A stretch of 64,000 nt of DNA from Conoideocrella luteorostrata (lineage: Eukaryota > Ascomycota > Sordariomycetes > Hypocreales > Clavicipitaceae), in assembly GCA_032433595.1 (NCBI GenBank), contig JASWJB010000006.1, positions 265,091 to 329,090 on the forward strand, in the 5' to 3' direction. Each line of letters starts with the position of its first letter. Within the stretch, counting starts at the first letter, position 1. The notes beneath the pieces were generated by a model. It made no database searches. It saw only the letters and a program-made list of their open reading frames with translations, and was not told the DNA's origin. A program made the translations under genes and the position numbers. This document shows, piece after piece, positions 1 through 14,181 of the stretch.

Positions 1-438
1 AAACCTCTAAATATTTGCAATTGCGACGTGCAGAAGCAGACTGGTACTACTACGAGGGATAATGTAATAAGTCCGCTGTGCTAGGCGCTTCGGAAAGAGT
101 TCTCGACTTATTTTCAAGTCCAAGTATGCGTGGCCTGGCTGCTTTCTGAGGCATTTATTCAGGGGCCGCCTATAGCACCCTCGGCAATACGTCGAATTTC
201 TACCGAACCCAAGAGTCGGCTTCACGGTCCGCGTGCAATTGCTAAGGGCCGTAACAAAGGCATTATAGCTGTTAGAAATTTTCACGGCGACGCCTCCATG
301 AGCGAGAAGTATATTTAACCCTCCAAGCTTGCCACTCTTTCAGTTCGCCAAAAGCAACAGCTCATTCTTTATTCACACGATCTTTACTGCAAGTTTTTAC
401 AATATCTATCCTATGCCAAACCTCTAAAATCGACAAGA
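1..438. promoter_or_regulatory. Upstream region of the subtilase gene
   Basis: There is no convincing coding frame here. A TATA-like stretch (TATATTTAA, about 309-317) lies about 120 bp upstream of the subtilase start codon and is followed by a pyrimidine-rich leader, which fits a fungal promoter reading rightward. No operator-like site stands out. Confidence 0.4.
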
Positions 439-1786
<1,348 letters not shown>

Positions 1787-4700
1787 CTGATATGGTATTA
1801 GAGATATGTCACGGGAGGAGCGAAACAAGGAGTGAAGCTCGGACACGCGAATAGACAAGTTGGCGATCGTTGTGTGGTTCGAACCTCCTTGGCTTGGTGG
1901 CAAGGCCGTATAAACGAGGCTTTACGGTGGCTTTTATAGATAGATTTAGATTTCAATTCATCCCACGCCTTTGACTGCAATAAACGAGCGAGCCAGTCAC
2001 TCATGCGAATATTGCTTCATAGGTGATACGTTATACGTCTGTTTAGGACCCAACGTTTCGTGAATAAAGCAGGCCAGAGGTAACTATGTACACTACCCGC
2101 CTACAATTGATTTCCGTTTTGCAGAGCTTAGCCCAAAATTGAATTGTGGTGGAATGGCGTCGGCAATTCTCCTCCAGAAATCTAGAAGATGTCGTGAGAT
2201 TGCGGGGCGGTGTGTGTGCCTTCCTATCATAAATTCCGTGTCCTTTCCGATAGAAATGACGGTAGATGACCACGATAACTCTACGCAGTATTATTCCGGC
2301 TTTCCTACACAAATTGAGCTAATTCATAATATCATCCAGGACCACTCAAATACGCGTCGCCATTGTCGGAGGAGGCATCGCGGGAGCCACGCTGGCGAAT
2401 GCTCTCTCGCAGACCCCCGAGGGGAGTAGGCAAGAACTCAATGCCTCCCACTGCATGAGGGGCGGGCATGTACTGGCGGTCTATTGCTATCAACAGCCAC
2501 TTTAACGACGGTGATACAATAGCTATATCAGTAAGCACTCAGTACTCGGAAGCTAGGAATTCGGTATAATATGCCAGATTTTCGCCAATATTAAAGGAGG
2601 AATGAGGAATTGTTCGCACAAGACACACATACATGGCAACCTACTCAACAGGGCTCATAGAGTTCTCAAATATGTCCGCAATGGATCGTGCTCACTACAG
2701 CGCCTGTTGAGCATACATAGCTGTACTCCGCAGGGCCCAGCCAAGGCATAGGCCACCCTGTTTATACACTGGGGGTCGTACCCGGTTTCGCCCCAGCAGA
2801 GTCCAACTGACCGTTCTAGACAGAACACTGCTGCACGACGCCAATGTCTTGGTGGAGCTAAGTGGAGACAGGGCAGTCGCATCTGAGAGAGGGAAGCTTT
2901 TCACGACGGCCAAATTTTTGGCTATCGTGGTTATGTGATCTGCCAATGAATATATAGCCCATCTGATATTTGAAGCATCAGACGTAAAGTAGCGCCCCCA
3001 TGTCTTGGTGCTGCCCAGGAACTCGCCCAGCGATGCAGCCCGCCAGTTGGACATGTTTTGCATGGTCCGCCGTGGCCCTGCCCGAGATGATTATGCAAAT
3101 GAATGGTGCAGTGGGCCTCTAGTAATTCCGAGCCAGGAAGCAACCAAATCGTGTCGAGTGGTGGCTCGGAATTACTGCTGTGGTAAAGGCACTGACTGTA
3201 CCAGTGCTCCAGAGAACCTGATGCCACTAGGGTGGAGATTTATTGTGAGCTATAATAAGCTATAATAAGCACAGCAGGGTGCATTCAAAGCCGTTGCGCG
3301 ACCTGCAAGGGAAATTATATCAGCTTAGAAGATGTTACACGACCTTGCGTGTGCACTCGGCTGCCATGGCGGTATAGCTACGGCGTATTGCTGCAAAATG
3401 ACTCCTCCGTAGAAGGCGGATCATTGAATGCAGGTCATTCTCGTGGTGCTGCTCCCCCGTGTTGCTCTCGTCGCCAGAGTATGCCCTTGCACAATACTAG
3501 TACGGAGTACTCTTCCTCCCCATGCCGTCAGCCGTGGGCAGCTAATGCAATGCGACGTTCAGAGACAAGGTTCCTCCAGCAGTGTCGTTTAGCCCTACCG
3601 TGCTTGCCATGCTGCGGCTTCGTACGGAGCACTAGGTCAACAAGCAGCTACTAGTAGCTACCTGGGAGCTGGTGACCCGCACTGACGTTGGATGAAATTA
3701 TCATCGGTTCCCTTGCCTCCACGCCCAAGCGTTCGAAACCAGTTGCATCTTGCGCTGCCATGCTATTTGTATGCTATCAGCATAGTTTGCCTGTTTTCTG
3801 TAGGCGGCCCTGTTGGTTCCCGATCCCCGAAGGAATGGTGTTGACCTCTCAACTCCGTGGCCTGATCCCACTTGGAGGTCCCGTATAGGCAAACGCCGGC
3901 GTGCTAATGCCACAATGTGCCAATGCCAATGTGCTTACTCGCGACGGACGGGTCGTTGCGCCTCCGCGGCCGCGGTACCAAATAGACTGCAACTAGACTG
4001 ACGTATATTGGACGCCATACACACACGTGTCTGGATATCATTTCTCTCATTCCGCCGTCATGACGCATCAGTCACGGCACGCAGAACAGTGGCTGAACGC
4101 CCAGCCAGCCAGACGAGCACTGGACTGCCGAGCTGAAAGGGACAACAAGACCAAGACGGCTTGGAAGCCAGAGAAGCTAGCAGCTAGCTAGCCCCTGGCA
4201 TGGCTGGCAGCTCCCACAAAGGACGGCTTAGCACATCCCGAGCCAATGGAGCTCCGTAGTTGTCGCCACAGTAATGGTCAGTGCGAAGAGAGATAACTCT
4301 GTTTCTTCTTTTAGTTAGCTACCGTGCAACCCGATAGGATCGCGATCCGAGCTCCGCCCAAACACAAAGAGCTGCACGGGAAGCCCCATCGGTGTCGACA
4401 TTATTCCCGCAGCAGAAAACAAACAATGGCGGACGGCCACTGAGAAGCAAGCAGCTCCTGACTGCCAGGGCGATAACTGAAGTCCAAGGGCTATAACTGG
4501 CGTCCGCCTCCTCCGTACGGCAAAGTGGTCCAATTGGGGCCTTGGCGCGCAGAGAGGTGGTGCTGGGCCCTGGCTAGCACGGGATCTGCATCTCGGCTGC
4601 CTCAGCCGCACTGAACTAATATTACGTGAGGAGATGCCGACATGCCGACCATGCGCGCATGCTGACATGGGAAATTTGGGGGCCAATCACGACGTGCGAA

Positions 4701-5006
4701 AACTGACTCTAATTTAATCCCAAAAAGAAGAAAATATGTACTCCCTACGCAGGCTAGCACAAAAAAAAGAGCGCCCAAAGCGATTACTGGGCTCGCGTTT
4801 GGCTTTGGGGCTAGGAGAGAAAATAGAACAGGGGGAGGAGGGAGATCCTTTTGGCGATACTAGTATAATACTATGTGCAGTCGCTTCCTGTCTCTCCAAC
4901 TAGCTAGCGGATGACCTGGTGATGTTCTCTGCATCTCGCGTATCGTGTCAGACGTGCCAAGAGAGATAATCGCAGAATCGGCTCGGGGCATCTGTCAGCA
5001 GTCATC
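1787..5006. other. Gene-poor interval, including a relic of an FAD enzyme
   Basis: No intact gene is visible over 3.2 kb. The stretch contains short tandem duplications (CTATAATAAG repeated near 3250-3270; GCTAGC/AGCTAGCT near 4175-4192), a TACGGAGTAC element at 3501-3510, and many short spurious frames. The only protein-like signal is the FAD-binding fragment listed separately. The last several hundred bases form the promoter side of the L-amino acid oxidase. Confidence 0.4.
2343..2432 (+). pseudogene. Relic N-terminus of an FAD-dependent oxidoreductase
   Basis: One frame reads a short beta strand followed by a dinucleotide-binding loop (VAIVGGGIAGATLANAL), the GxGxxG signature at the N-terminus of FAD-dependent monooxygenases. 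The frame opens without a clear start codon and loses all similarity after about 30 residues. No downstream FAD-enzyme motifs (DG, GD) could be followed. It is best read as a truncated, decayed copy; a chance frame cannot be fully excluded. Confidence 0.4.
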
Positions 5007-7324
5007 ATGGGCAACAAGATCTTGTTCTTGGCGGCCCTAGGCGCGACCTCAATTGCTGAGGGCTCTGCCGCCAGCAGCAGCAGTCTCCCGATCCAGCTGG
5101 GAGTGCGAAGCGAATTGACCACGCGCCTGGCGAATATCCATGTGCAGACCTCGAGACAAGTCAATGGGCCCGTTACTTTCTCATACGGCGCCTGCACGGC
5201 TCAATCGCAGCAGGATGCTCACCATGTAGTCTCCTCGACCGAGTCTGGCGTTCGCGACTCGCGGCTCGTGTGGGTTATTCCAGAGGATGCACCCAGCGAC
5301 GGGTGCATCTCAGCTTGGGGCGAGAAGGGAGCGTTGGTCGGCCGCAGCAAGCCCCAGAATCTTGGGCAGGTCATTAAGAAGCGAGACGCAAGTGAGTTTG
5401 CTGCATGCCCCCCCCCCCTTTCTCCCGCGAATCAGTCAAGACATTTTGGAAAACGATTTGTGTTGGGCGGTAAATAGGTTCCCCCTGATTCTAATCATCT
5501 CTTCTTCTTACTGCCAGAACCCATTGCGATGACACAGGCGAATGGCTTCGATGCGCTGGGCCAATGGTTCGACGGCGTCAAGGTCCTCAAGCAAAAGGAG
5601 CCCGGCCCGGTGGACGTCAAGGCCGCCAAGGGCAAGAACATTGGCATTGTCGGCGCCGGCCTCTCCGGCCTGATGACGTATCTGGTCCTGAACCAGGCGG
5701 GCTTCACCAACGTGAACATGATCGAGGCCAGCAACCGCCTCGGCGGCCGCGTCCACACCGAGTACCTGACCGGCGGACCGGACGACTACTCGTACCAAGA
5801 GCTCGGCGCGATGCGGCTGCCCGTGGACTATGTCGACCCGGAAAGCAAGAAGAAGTACAACATCTCCGACACCCAGCTGGTGTTCGAGCTCATCCGGGAA
5901 ATGAACAAGCTCAACAAGGACAGCGCCGACTTCAAAATCGAACTGATTGACTGGATCGAGTCGGACGACAACGGCCTGCAATACTTTGGGGGCATCCGTC
6001 TGCCCAATGGGCTGCCGCCGACCGTCAAACAGGTGGCAGATGACCCCGATCTGTCGCCGGACGCTGAGAATGACGCAGAGACCAAGGCCACCGAAAAGAA
6101 GCTGGAGGATAGTCTGCCCGGCGACGAGTTCCTGCTTCAAATGGCCAAGAGCATGTACAAGGCGCACAGGGAGTGGAATGACAAGGGGCTCGACGGCGAC
6201 GAGAAGGGTGACCGCTGGTCCGAGTTTGCCTATATTTCACAGTACCTCAAGGGCAGTCTCAACAGCACCGACGTCCTCGACCAGCAGCAGGACCCTCAGG
6301 GCAGCTTCTGGGAGTACATGTACGATCTCCTCTATGAGAGTGCCGATTCTTGGGCCACCATCGACGGAGGCATGAGCCGCCTTCCCCAGGCGTTCCAGCC
6401 TCTGGTCAAGGACAAGATCCGCTTCAACACCAGAATCGACCGTGTCAAGTACGACAACAAGAAAGTCACGCTCCAGTACAAGAACAACTTCAAGGATGCG
6501 AAATTCCAAGAGTCTGTCCACGACTATGCCATCATTTCTGCTCCGTTCACTGTCGTCCGTCAGTGGCGGTTGCCCACCATTGGCGCCACCATGAAGAACG
6601 CCATCAAGAACCTCATCTATGATTCCAACTGCAAAGTGGCGCTCGAGTTCAAAGAGCGGTTCTGGGAGAAGATGAAGAACCCCATCTACGGCAGCTGCAG
6701 CACCACCACGGACATTCCTGGCATTGCGCAGTTCTGCTACCCCTCCTACAACATCAACTCGACAGGCCCGGCAAGTCTTCTGGCTACCTACATCGACGCG
6801 TCTTCCAACCACGAGCTGGCGAGAATGCAGACCATGTCGGAGGAGGAGCACGTTCAGTATGTGGTGGATGCTGTGGCTGAGATCCACGGCGAGGAGACAA
6901 GGAAGCTGTTCACGGGCAAGTATGCCAGAAAGTGCTGGGCGCTTGACCCGACCACCGCGGGGGCTTTTGCCAACCCTTCAGCCGGTCAGCATGAGCTGTA
7001 TATCCCTCAGTACTTCCAGGTGCACAAGAACGTGAGTACATCCCCCGGCGATCCAGTCTCGGAGTTGGCAATCGCGGATATTCTAACGTTTTGTTAAAAT
7101 AGATGATCTTCATCGGCGAGCACACCTCTTACACGCACGGCTGGGTGTCGTCCGCATTAGACTCTGGCATTAGGGGAGCTGTGCAAATGATGCTAGGTAA
7201 GTCTCTGTTTGATTGGGAATGGGCAATCTATGTGCGTGTGCTAATGTCCTGTGCAGAACTTGGCCTTGTGGACGAAGCAAAGGCCGCAGTGAAGAAGTGG
7301 ATGGTTTCGTGGATCAAAATCTAA
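5007..7324 (+). CDS. L-amino acid oxidase (FAD amine oxidase family), 4 exons
   Basis: Exons are 5007-5391, 5518-7031, 7103-7196 and 7257-7324, encoding 686 residues. The enzyme is expected to deaminate L-amino acids oxidatively to keto acids, ammonia and hydrogen peroxide. The FAD-binding loop GIVGAGLSGL lies near residues 172-181, followed by an acidic strand end and GGRVHT, then YQELGAMRLP, a hallmark of LAAO proteins. The C-terminal flavin motif GEHTSYTHGW spans exon 3. The first 130 residues form the N-terminal extension usual in fungal LAAOs; a weak hydrophobic N-terminus (ILFLAALGATSIA) suggests possible secretion. Intron 1 carries a C10-type homopolymer near 5408. Splicing restores frame at all three junctions. 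High GC in third codon positions fits an expressed, conserved gene. Confidence 0.92.
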
Positions 7325-7783
7325 TACATGTTTCGTCGTTTGGAAGAGATACCTAGGAGTGTATCTTGTTTTCTCCGGGGGGGAGGCGATTAAAGCACCT
7401 CGTTTTGCCATCGTTCATGGCTTTCTCTTGTCTGCAAAACATACATACTATTCTGGCCCCATCGTCTGTTTTCAATAGACTGCACATATCTTACTGATAT
7501 CTCCGACGGAATTTTCTTCTTTTCCAGTTCAAATTTCGCTTCAAGACTGTATATAAATTAGCACAATTTATGGACGCACAGGTGAATGTCTAATAGTGTT
7601 GGTCTATGTGTCGCAATTCCGAGTCCATTGACGGGTCTGATATAAGACATTTTACTCCCCACGCTTGCTAATTGGACCTCCGCTCCCTCTCTGATACAGG
7701 CTGCAAAAATCGACAGGAGCAAGCGGGTGAAAGATATGTGCGCAATAACCGCGGGACCACAATGCCGGCAATAACACCCCCAA
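7325..7783. other. Convergent 3' intergenic region
   Basis: This region separates the stop of the amino acid oxidase from the stop of the minus-strand F-box gene. No coding frame is supported; AT-rich segments probably hold the polyadenylation signals of both genes. Confidence 0.45.
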
Positions 7784-10696
7784 TTACTTTGCCTTCATTG
7801 CCTGAACAGCAACTACAATCGAGTCCTCTCTAGACACCGCTCTGTTATCCGAATTAAAGAAGAGCTTGATCCCGCTTGCTTCCCCGCCACTGGCAAAGAA
7901 CCGGATCTCACCAGCTGGGTCGCCGAGATCCTGGGTCGCTCGCGTCCAGATAGGCATGTCGCAGCCATCGCCCATGAACTGCAACGCCAGCAAGTTGCCC
8001 CCTTCAGAAAGCCAAATCCGCAAACTCTTAAGTTTGAGATTGTGGAATTTGTTTACACTGCGAACGAAGTGCGATGTTTCTGCCATCTGCTTTTTAATCA
8101 CGTCGTTCTTGTGGGCAAACTCGCACCAGCACCAGTGCTGACCATTTGCGCCCTCATTGTCACTTGGTGGCGGTGGGAAGATGTCGGGCCCTACGGAAAC
8201 CTCTTCGCCATTATCCACATACTTGAAGGTTATTCCGCACATCGTAAGCTGTGGTGCATTCGTGCTGTGACAGAGCGTGCTGCTGATTTCTGCGACTGGG
8301 CGTGTACAGTCGAGAAAGCACACAACACTCATAGGACCGGGTATACGCGGCCGGGAGCGCCAAGCAGGTTCGTCAGCTTCCCGTGCGCCCCAGATTGGAC
8401 CGCTTTCTCGTATTTCCGGTTGAGGGGCGCTGGGTTCCCAATAATACCCGTTCAGATCCGTGTGGCCGACGGGTGCGTTACCGGTTACATCCGAGTGAGC
8501 GTTGATGGTATCGTACAGGCAGCCTATGGCGCCGAAAGTGCTTGAAGGATGTTGTCGCTTCGACCACCAACCATAGAATCCAGCAAGAGTCCCAGTTGGT
8601 GGCCAGACTACCTGCTCCCCTTCCTGGTGTCCCACAATGAGTTGGCGGTCTCTGTTGGTTACAAAGCGAATAAACCCAGGTATGTGACCAGTGGTTTGCG
8701 TCAATTCGACGATACGCTCGCCACCGCGGCCATCAATCTTGAGAGTCTTTAACGCTTGAGGCCGGGGCCCAATGGAGCGAGTCGAGCGATTTCCATACGT
8801 GACTTGAAAGGCACCAAACTGCGTGTCGGCCGACAGAGAAGTAATGTCTGCGAGCTCCTCTTCTGTAGTGCCGAAGACGAGAGCCTCCATGGGGGAAACA
8901 TCGGGCTGCATATCGTGATTCCAATAGCCAGCGCTGTATTGGGTGGCGCGAAGTGGTGGGGGCAACACCTCGTTTCGCCAGAGCCACTTGCCGGCGCCGA
9001 GATTCAGCTCATTGCGAACTTGACTGGTGATCTTAGGAGCATTATATACTTTGCTGCAAGGCTGCTGCAGAATAGAGAGTTTGGAGAGGCGTCCATCGGC
9101 GCCGATTTCGGTTTTAATACCAACGGCAAAACGTCTCTGTGAGACGTGAATGAGACGTTTATCCCCAGCTTGATTGCCCAGCTTGACGGAATCTCGATGG
9201 CCATAAATTATCTCTAGTCCAATAACTCTTCGAACGACTGGGTCTCCGTTGTCCTCGCGCAAATCTTCCCTCGTCGTGGCGATGAATCCGGTTAACCAAT
9301 CGTCGTCGGGAAACTCTATCTCGTTTGTTGCACCACGATCTCTTGGGTCGAGGTTCCTGGCTCCCACTGCAATGTCCATCAAGTCCCCAGATTTCGACCA
9401 GCTTACATGGAGTACTGGGCAAAGTGTGGCCAGTTCAAAATAATCTGTAGCTAGCGCCTGCTTGGCGACATTGACCTGCTTTGGGTCCGGTAGGATTAGT
9501 CGAGGAGCTTTCGTCGCTGTCGCATCTTGAAAGGCTACAGGCTCTGCTGCCGCGCTGGTTTTGCCTCTCAGCAAAACGAGATACGGCTTTGTAACTTGCG
9601 GCAGTATCGTCTGCCATATTCTTCGGCGATTAACTAGACCATGTATTATTTTATCTTTACCCGCCGTGTCGCTACTGGCGATATACAGGTCTTTGTACAC
9701 TTGAGCCCAGTCAATTGAGTCAATAAGCCTCCGACTCTGCAGTGCTGGGATGTCGTAAAGCCAAGGCATATCGTGCGAAACACGCGTCCTCCAGAAGGAG
9801 TTTCGCAGGTCAAGATTGAACACGGAGCTTGATGCCGCGCGCAGGTGTAAAACATCCGAGATGTCTAAGAAGCCAAGGATAAGCAGCTGCGTTTCCGGTG
9901 GCAAGCGAGCAAATATATCAGTTGTGTCAGTTGCCTTGGAGATGTTGGCGCCTTTTGGCTGTGATTTCACCTTGGGTAACCCACTGTAATAGGCGTCCAG
10001 CGGTGGCACATTACACGGGGAGAACATGAGATACTCATATCCTCTCTGGCAGACCCAATACTGTTCTTGGAACTCAGATACAGGCCCATAATCGATGTTC
10101 AGGGCATTTTCGTACTCCTCCGTATGGGCAAGACCTTTGAGAGCGGCATAAAGAGACTCTTTGTCCAGTTCGTCCTGACCGACCGCCTTACAAAGTAGAC
10201 AGTAGCAGGGCCAATGGAATGGTATAGCTAGAGGATTTTCATGTGTCCAAGAATATCTACAAGACGTGTCTTGTTAGCTCCAACGTCGAGTCGATGACAA
10301 AAGGGTAGTTTGGTTCGATTTGCGTACGCGTTAATAGGTCCTTGCAGGTCCCTGGGGAAATTTGGGTCATGGCCAGCTCCAACATCGAAAATGCCGTGAT
10401 CTTCGTGGGACGCAACGCCCGAGATATAGACCCTGAGCAGGGGTTAGTACGTTTGACAAGAAAGGTCAACAGGTTGGGACTCTAGATACCCACTTCATTG
10501 GATTTGGACTGTTGGGGTTTTCGCAAATTAGTCTAACATCGCGCAGCCAATTCATAATTCTATCCTCGGGCCGCAGGGTTGAGTCGTACTCCTCGCCACC
10601 GTCGCTGCCCGCATCATCATTGTCTTCCTGTTCCTCCCACCATTGAGGGCACAATGGCCCGCCGCACAGGGCACAGTAGACGTCCGCGCCGCCCAT
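7784..10696 (-). CDS. F-box protein with C-terminal DUF7600-type region, 3 exons
   Basis: On the minus strand, exons are 10696-10494, 10432-10328 and 10256-7784, giving about 926 residues. The start at 10696 opens with a paired-cysteine motif (YCALCGGPLC), usual at the N-terminus of this fungal family. The second intron uses GTACGC and TTGTAG with a GCTAAC branch site, the choice that keeps frame into the IPFHWPCY segment. The F-box (ARLPPETQLLILGFLDISDV) begins near residue 200; F-box proteins bind Skp1 in SCF ubiquitin ligases. The long C-terminal part contains conserved-looking blocks (GLEIIYGH, GPMSVVCFLDCTRP) typical of F-box/DUF7600 proteins of unknown substrate. The F-box call is firm; the DUF number is from memory of the family. 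Confidence 0.8.
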
Positions 10697-10754
10697 GATG
10701 CTGGTCTTTGTAATATTGCGTCCGAGGTACCTCGACCTTTGCTTCCGCAGATGT

Positions 10755-10840
10755 GCAGTGGGGGTGCAATAATTTCCAACCAGCTCGAGTACCGCAACTG
10801 ACCTCTGGGGGGTTGGAAATTTATGCGCACAGACTGTAGA
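10755..10840 (+). repeat. Imperfect direct repeat, copy 1
   Basis: The block starts GCAGTGGGGGTGCAATAATT and ends at ACAGACTGTAGA. It is matched with scattered changes by 11006-11090. Within each copy, CCAAC on the left and GGTTGGAAA on the right can pair, so each unit can form a hairpin. Confidence 0.7.
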
Positions 10841-11005
10841 CCCCGACGCAGATTTTCCCAAAGTCCAAACGAAGCTCGGTATTGCTATCGCGCTGATTCT
10901 ACGGCGGCAATCGAAAGGCTTCTCGACAAATGACAGATCAGCGAGGCGGTGCGAGTGTTGTTAGCAGTCGCTTGGTTTGAGTCGGTGGGTCTCGGCAGGC
11001 AAGCT

Positions 11006-11090
11006 ACAGTGGGGGTCCAATAATTGCCAACCCAGCTTGCGTGCCGCAACGCGACTCTGCGGTTGGAAATTTCTGGACACAGACAGTAGA
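11006..11090 (+). repeat. Imperfect direct repeat, copy 2
   Basis: The block reads TACAGTGGGGGTCCAATAAT through GACACAGACAGTAGA. It is the second copy of the element at 10755-10840, in the same orientation and 250 bp away. Shared sub-blocks include GTGGGGGT, AATAATT, CCGCAAC, GGTTGGAAATTT and ACAGAC. Confidence 0.7.
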
Positions 11091-11767
11091 TGAAGAGGGG
11101 TGATGTGACGTTATCTTCAAATCATACATTATATCCTCGATGCGCCTTCGAGGTGAACGACTTGTCATGTTTGGTTCATCGCCCTGCTGATCTTTATGTT
11201 GAATTTCGCTTTCTCAATCGCTGCACTTGTCTTGATTTAATTGAACAAGCAATGACCAAGGATCAAAGTCGCTCCTCCACTTCGCCCCCTCAAACGTCAT
11301 CACCGCACGTCCACTTAAGCGAGTAAGCACTAACTAACGGTCGGTAGTCGGCAGCGACGAAGCCCAGGACAAGACTGGCCATGCACGGGACTGAACGGTA
11401 GCAGACCTCCACGGTGTCTCATATTCTATCATCACTAACCGTTGATGGAAAGAACATAGCTGACAAACATGGTGTATATTCGCCTGCTTCTGAACGTGAT
11501 TGATCATAACAAATCCATGAGCTGCCACCATAACTCTGTTGGTTGGTGAGTTGCGTACTTGACTCTTGAATTTACATTTCTCGAGCAACATAAACACTCA
11601 ACATCCGATTCTGCACAGTCCCTTTTAACGCCGACACGCCTCCCCTTCAGCTTGGGCCCGTCCTTCAAGCGAGTTGTCTAGCATATCTTGAATAACCCCC
11701 CAAGAATAGGGCCTACGAGCCTCAAAACGAACAGGAAAAGGCTGGTCGCTTGTAAATCGCTGTCATC

Positions 11768-12813
11768 CTAGACATCTGGCCCAGCGGCGTACTCGACGCC
11801 GGACTGTGGAAAATAGAGAGATGGCCACGGTGTAGCGCTCACCAGGTCCCTGTACTGCACCCAGTCAGAGCCAAGAAACATGGGGCTGATGGAGAAGGAC
11901 TGTGCCTTTGAGAATGATGTAGCCCTTGCATCCAACATCGGCGTCGGCACAGCGCTTGGTGCATACGGGGCTGGGCTTAAGACGGACTGGTCTTTTGGCA
12001 CAAGCATTGATGTCAGCAGGTCGGTCATGTCGTGGGTGGTTTGCGCGTGGTCCGGTCTGAACATGCGAGCGAGTTCTTCATAGTCATGCCTTGTATTTCC
12101 AAATTCGCACGCATGCATAAGATTGCCGAGCTCAAGGTAGTAGCCGATGTTCTTGAGCTAACGTAAGTAAAGCCGCCATCCATCCGGTATCGCCTCACTG
12201 GATACGCCCCTTCCCCCCCCCAGGTTTTCAACTGCCGGCCAATTGGAGTAGATTTTCGTTTCCCGGAAGCATCCCCATTTCAATGTTCAATACGGAGTAT
12301 ACGTACAGCAGTACGTGGTAATGGAGCCATGCGCCGGCAATCTCATATCCACTGGCTTCAATGTCGGCATCGCTCTATCTGCCTTTCGGCTCTTTCTTCT
12401 ATGCCGCCTTGGACGGCAGGCATCCTGGATGCAACTATCCTCCACCCAACCTCAAACACGCTGGGCTTATCTCAGTAGCCTCTCCAGTCCAGGTTTCCCA
12501 TCCGTGCCTCTCAACACCGGGGGTCCATATTTCTAGCGTCCGCGGCGCTTGCATTGAAAATCTTGGGGACAACGGGCTCGTTGATCGCCAGCGTGGGTCC
12601 GAGTGCTCTCTCCCTTTCGGCCGAGTGACTCGTGTAGGCGCCAAGAATCAAGCTTGAGACCTGGTCCTTGTCTGGCATAGCATCCTCAACCCTCTACTGC
12701 AACCCCATTATCAACAACATCCGGTACGGTTCCAAATGGAACTGTTGGTCCCTCAACAGATAAGTGGTCTTATTCTGGTCCATCCTAAACAAAATTTGAA
12801 AATTTTTGCCCAT
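11768..12813 (-). pseudogene. Unrecognised multi-exon gene, probably decayed
   Basis: Several protein-like segments line up on the minus strand: a possible start at 12813 (MGKNFQILFRMDQNK), a frame-sharing segment from about 12690 (VEDAMPDKDQVSSLILGAY) separated from it by one in-frame TAG, a segment near 12370 (IEASGYEIAGAWLHYHVLL) ending in GTACGT, and a last exon from about 12162 after an acceptor CGTTAG (KNIGYYLELGNLMHACEFG) to the stop at 11768. Consistent frames joined by plausible splice sites suggest a former gene, but the internal stop and uncertain middle exons argue for decay. I do not recognise the family. Confidence 0.33.
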
Positions 12814-14181
12814 GGTCGGTAGCTGCGTGGGTGTAAAGACACTTCTCACAACTCCACTAGAGCTTGGGTCTACACATGCATATACATATATATAATTTTT
12901 ATATTTACATTCCAAGACGCGGCCGAAACTGAACACAGAGCTGGTCCGCTCTGCCTAGCCCTAGCAAATAGAGCTTCGGGGAATTATCGTCCAGCGAAAC
13001 GTGACAAAATTGGCACCCCGGCTTAAACCTAATTAGCCGCGTCTTATCTCGGTCCGGAGGCAGATTCTTCATCATCCCCGGCTCTAGATGCCCTCACAGC
13101 TGTGGCAAGCCAAGGTTGTTATCCGAAAGACTAAGAGCATTCAAACGGGTCCAGTGGCTCATGACGAGCGATTTTGAAATTCAGCCGCCCAGATTCAAGT
13201 ATTTTTCAAATACTATTGGCATGGGTGCTCTTTGGGGGCCAAATGAACCGTGGACGATGATTTTTTGTCATATCGGCTGGTCTACTCCTGGTCTTGTACT
13301 GGGTCGGCTGAGTGCTTTAAGAGTAAGCGCTTGCGAAGCTGAGTTCGCCGTCGTGCAATATTACCCATGGGGGATATAATGGGCAAGTGTGAAGCGGCTG
13401 CTGCGGAGTTGCGAGAAATAGTGCAATAAAAGCAGACTTGAATTACGGTCCAAAGGGGCTAAAATAAAAACGACAAGAGCAAAATTATGAAACAGTTTAA
13501 CCCTACATCAATCAATGCCGTGGATGAAAAGCACGACGTAGATCAACATGTATGACCATTTCCTTTCAACCACCGTGCTTCGGGCTCCATTTATCCATAT
13601 CTTTCATCATCCATTAGGTCGATTCTCTTTTACTCTCGTTTCTTTTATAGTCGTGGGAAACTTTTCGCCTCTCTTCTTCGTGGTGTCTTATTGAGCCATC
13701 CAATCCGAAACAACATCATTTTAAAACGGCCACGAGGCTATGGGCTGCAGCACTGTGGGTAAGAGGAGCCGATTCTGCACCTCTACAGTCCCATTGTGTC
13801 ACACTAATGTGGAGTAAGCAGGACTCTTGCATCGCATCGTCAAAGGCTGGCAATGCACCAGAGTGGTTCTCAACTAAATACGGCACGGGTCAGGCCGCAG
13901 GGGTCAAGCTGCGAGGCAGTGCCTTTTGCCGGCCCGTGATCAATGCAGATGGTGCCACATTGGGATGAAAGAAACATCCAATCAAGTTGCGGACTTCTGA
14001 TTGTAACTGCGTGCGTCGGTTGCGAATGCTAGCAGCAGATCACATTTCTTACCAACTCAGCAAGTGCGGGAACAAGATCGCGTCAGCATATATTGACTAG
14101 CGGGGCCCGTATAGATGTAAATCTTATGTCTTTCGGCAACCGATCGCAATCGTCAAAGAGAATCTTCTGCTTCAACCCGAG
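12814..14181. other. Gene-free interval upstream of the AflR-like gene
   Basis: No supported coding frame is present. The sequence is moderately AT-rich with only short unconserved frames; the last few hundred bases probably include the promoter of the AflR-like regulator. Confidence 0.35.

Larger units (their letters stand above)
10697..11767. other. Promoter side of the F-box gene with a duplicated block
   Basis: Apart from the two repeat copies listed separately (10755-10840 and 11006-11090), this region has only short frames without recognisable domains. It probably contains the F-box gene promoter, reading leftward from about 10700. Confidence 0.4.

Noticed and set aside
2655..3227. Overlapping minus-strand frames of up to 122 codons
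   Set aside because: No recognisable motif on either strand; I could not tell a relic from chance and did not list a gene.
5508..6887. Minus-strand frames of over 200 codons opposite the amino acid oxidase
   Set aside because: They are antisense shadows caused by GC-rich third positions of the real gene.
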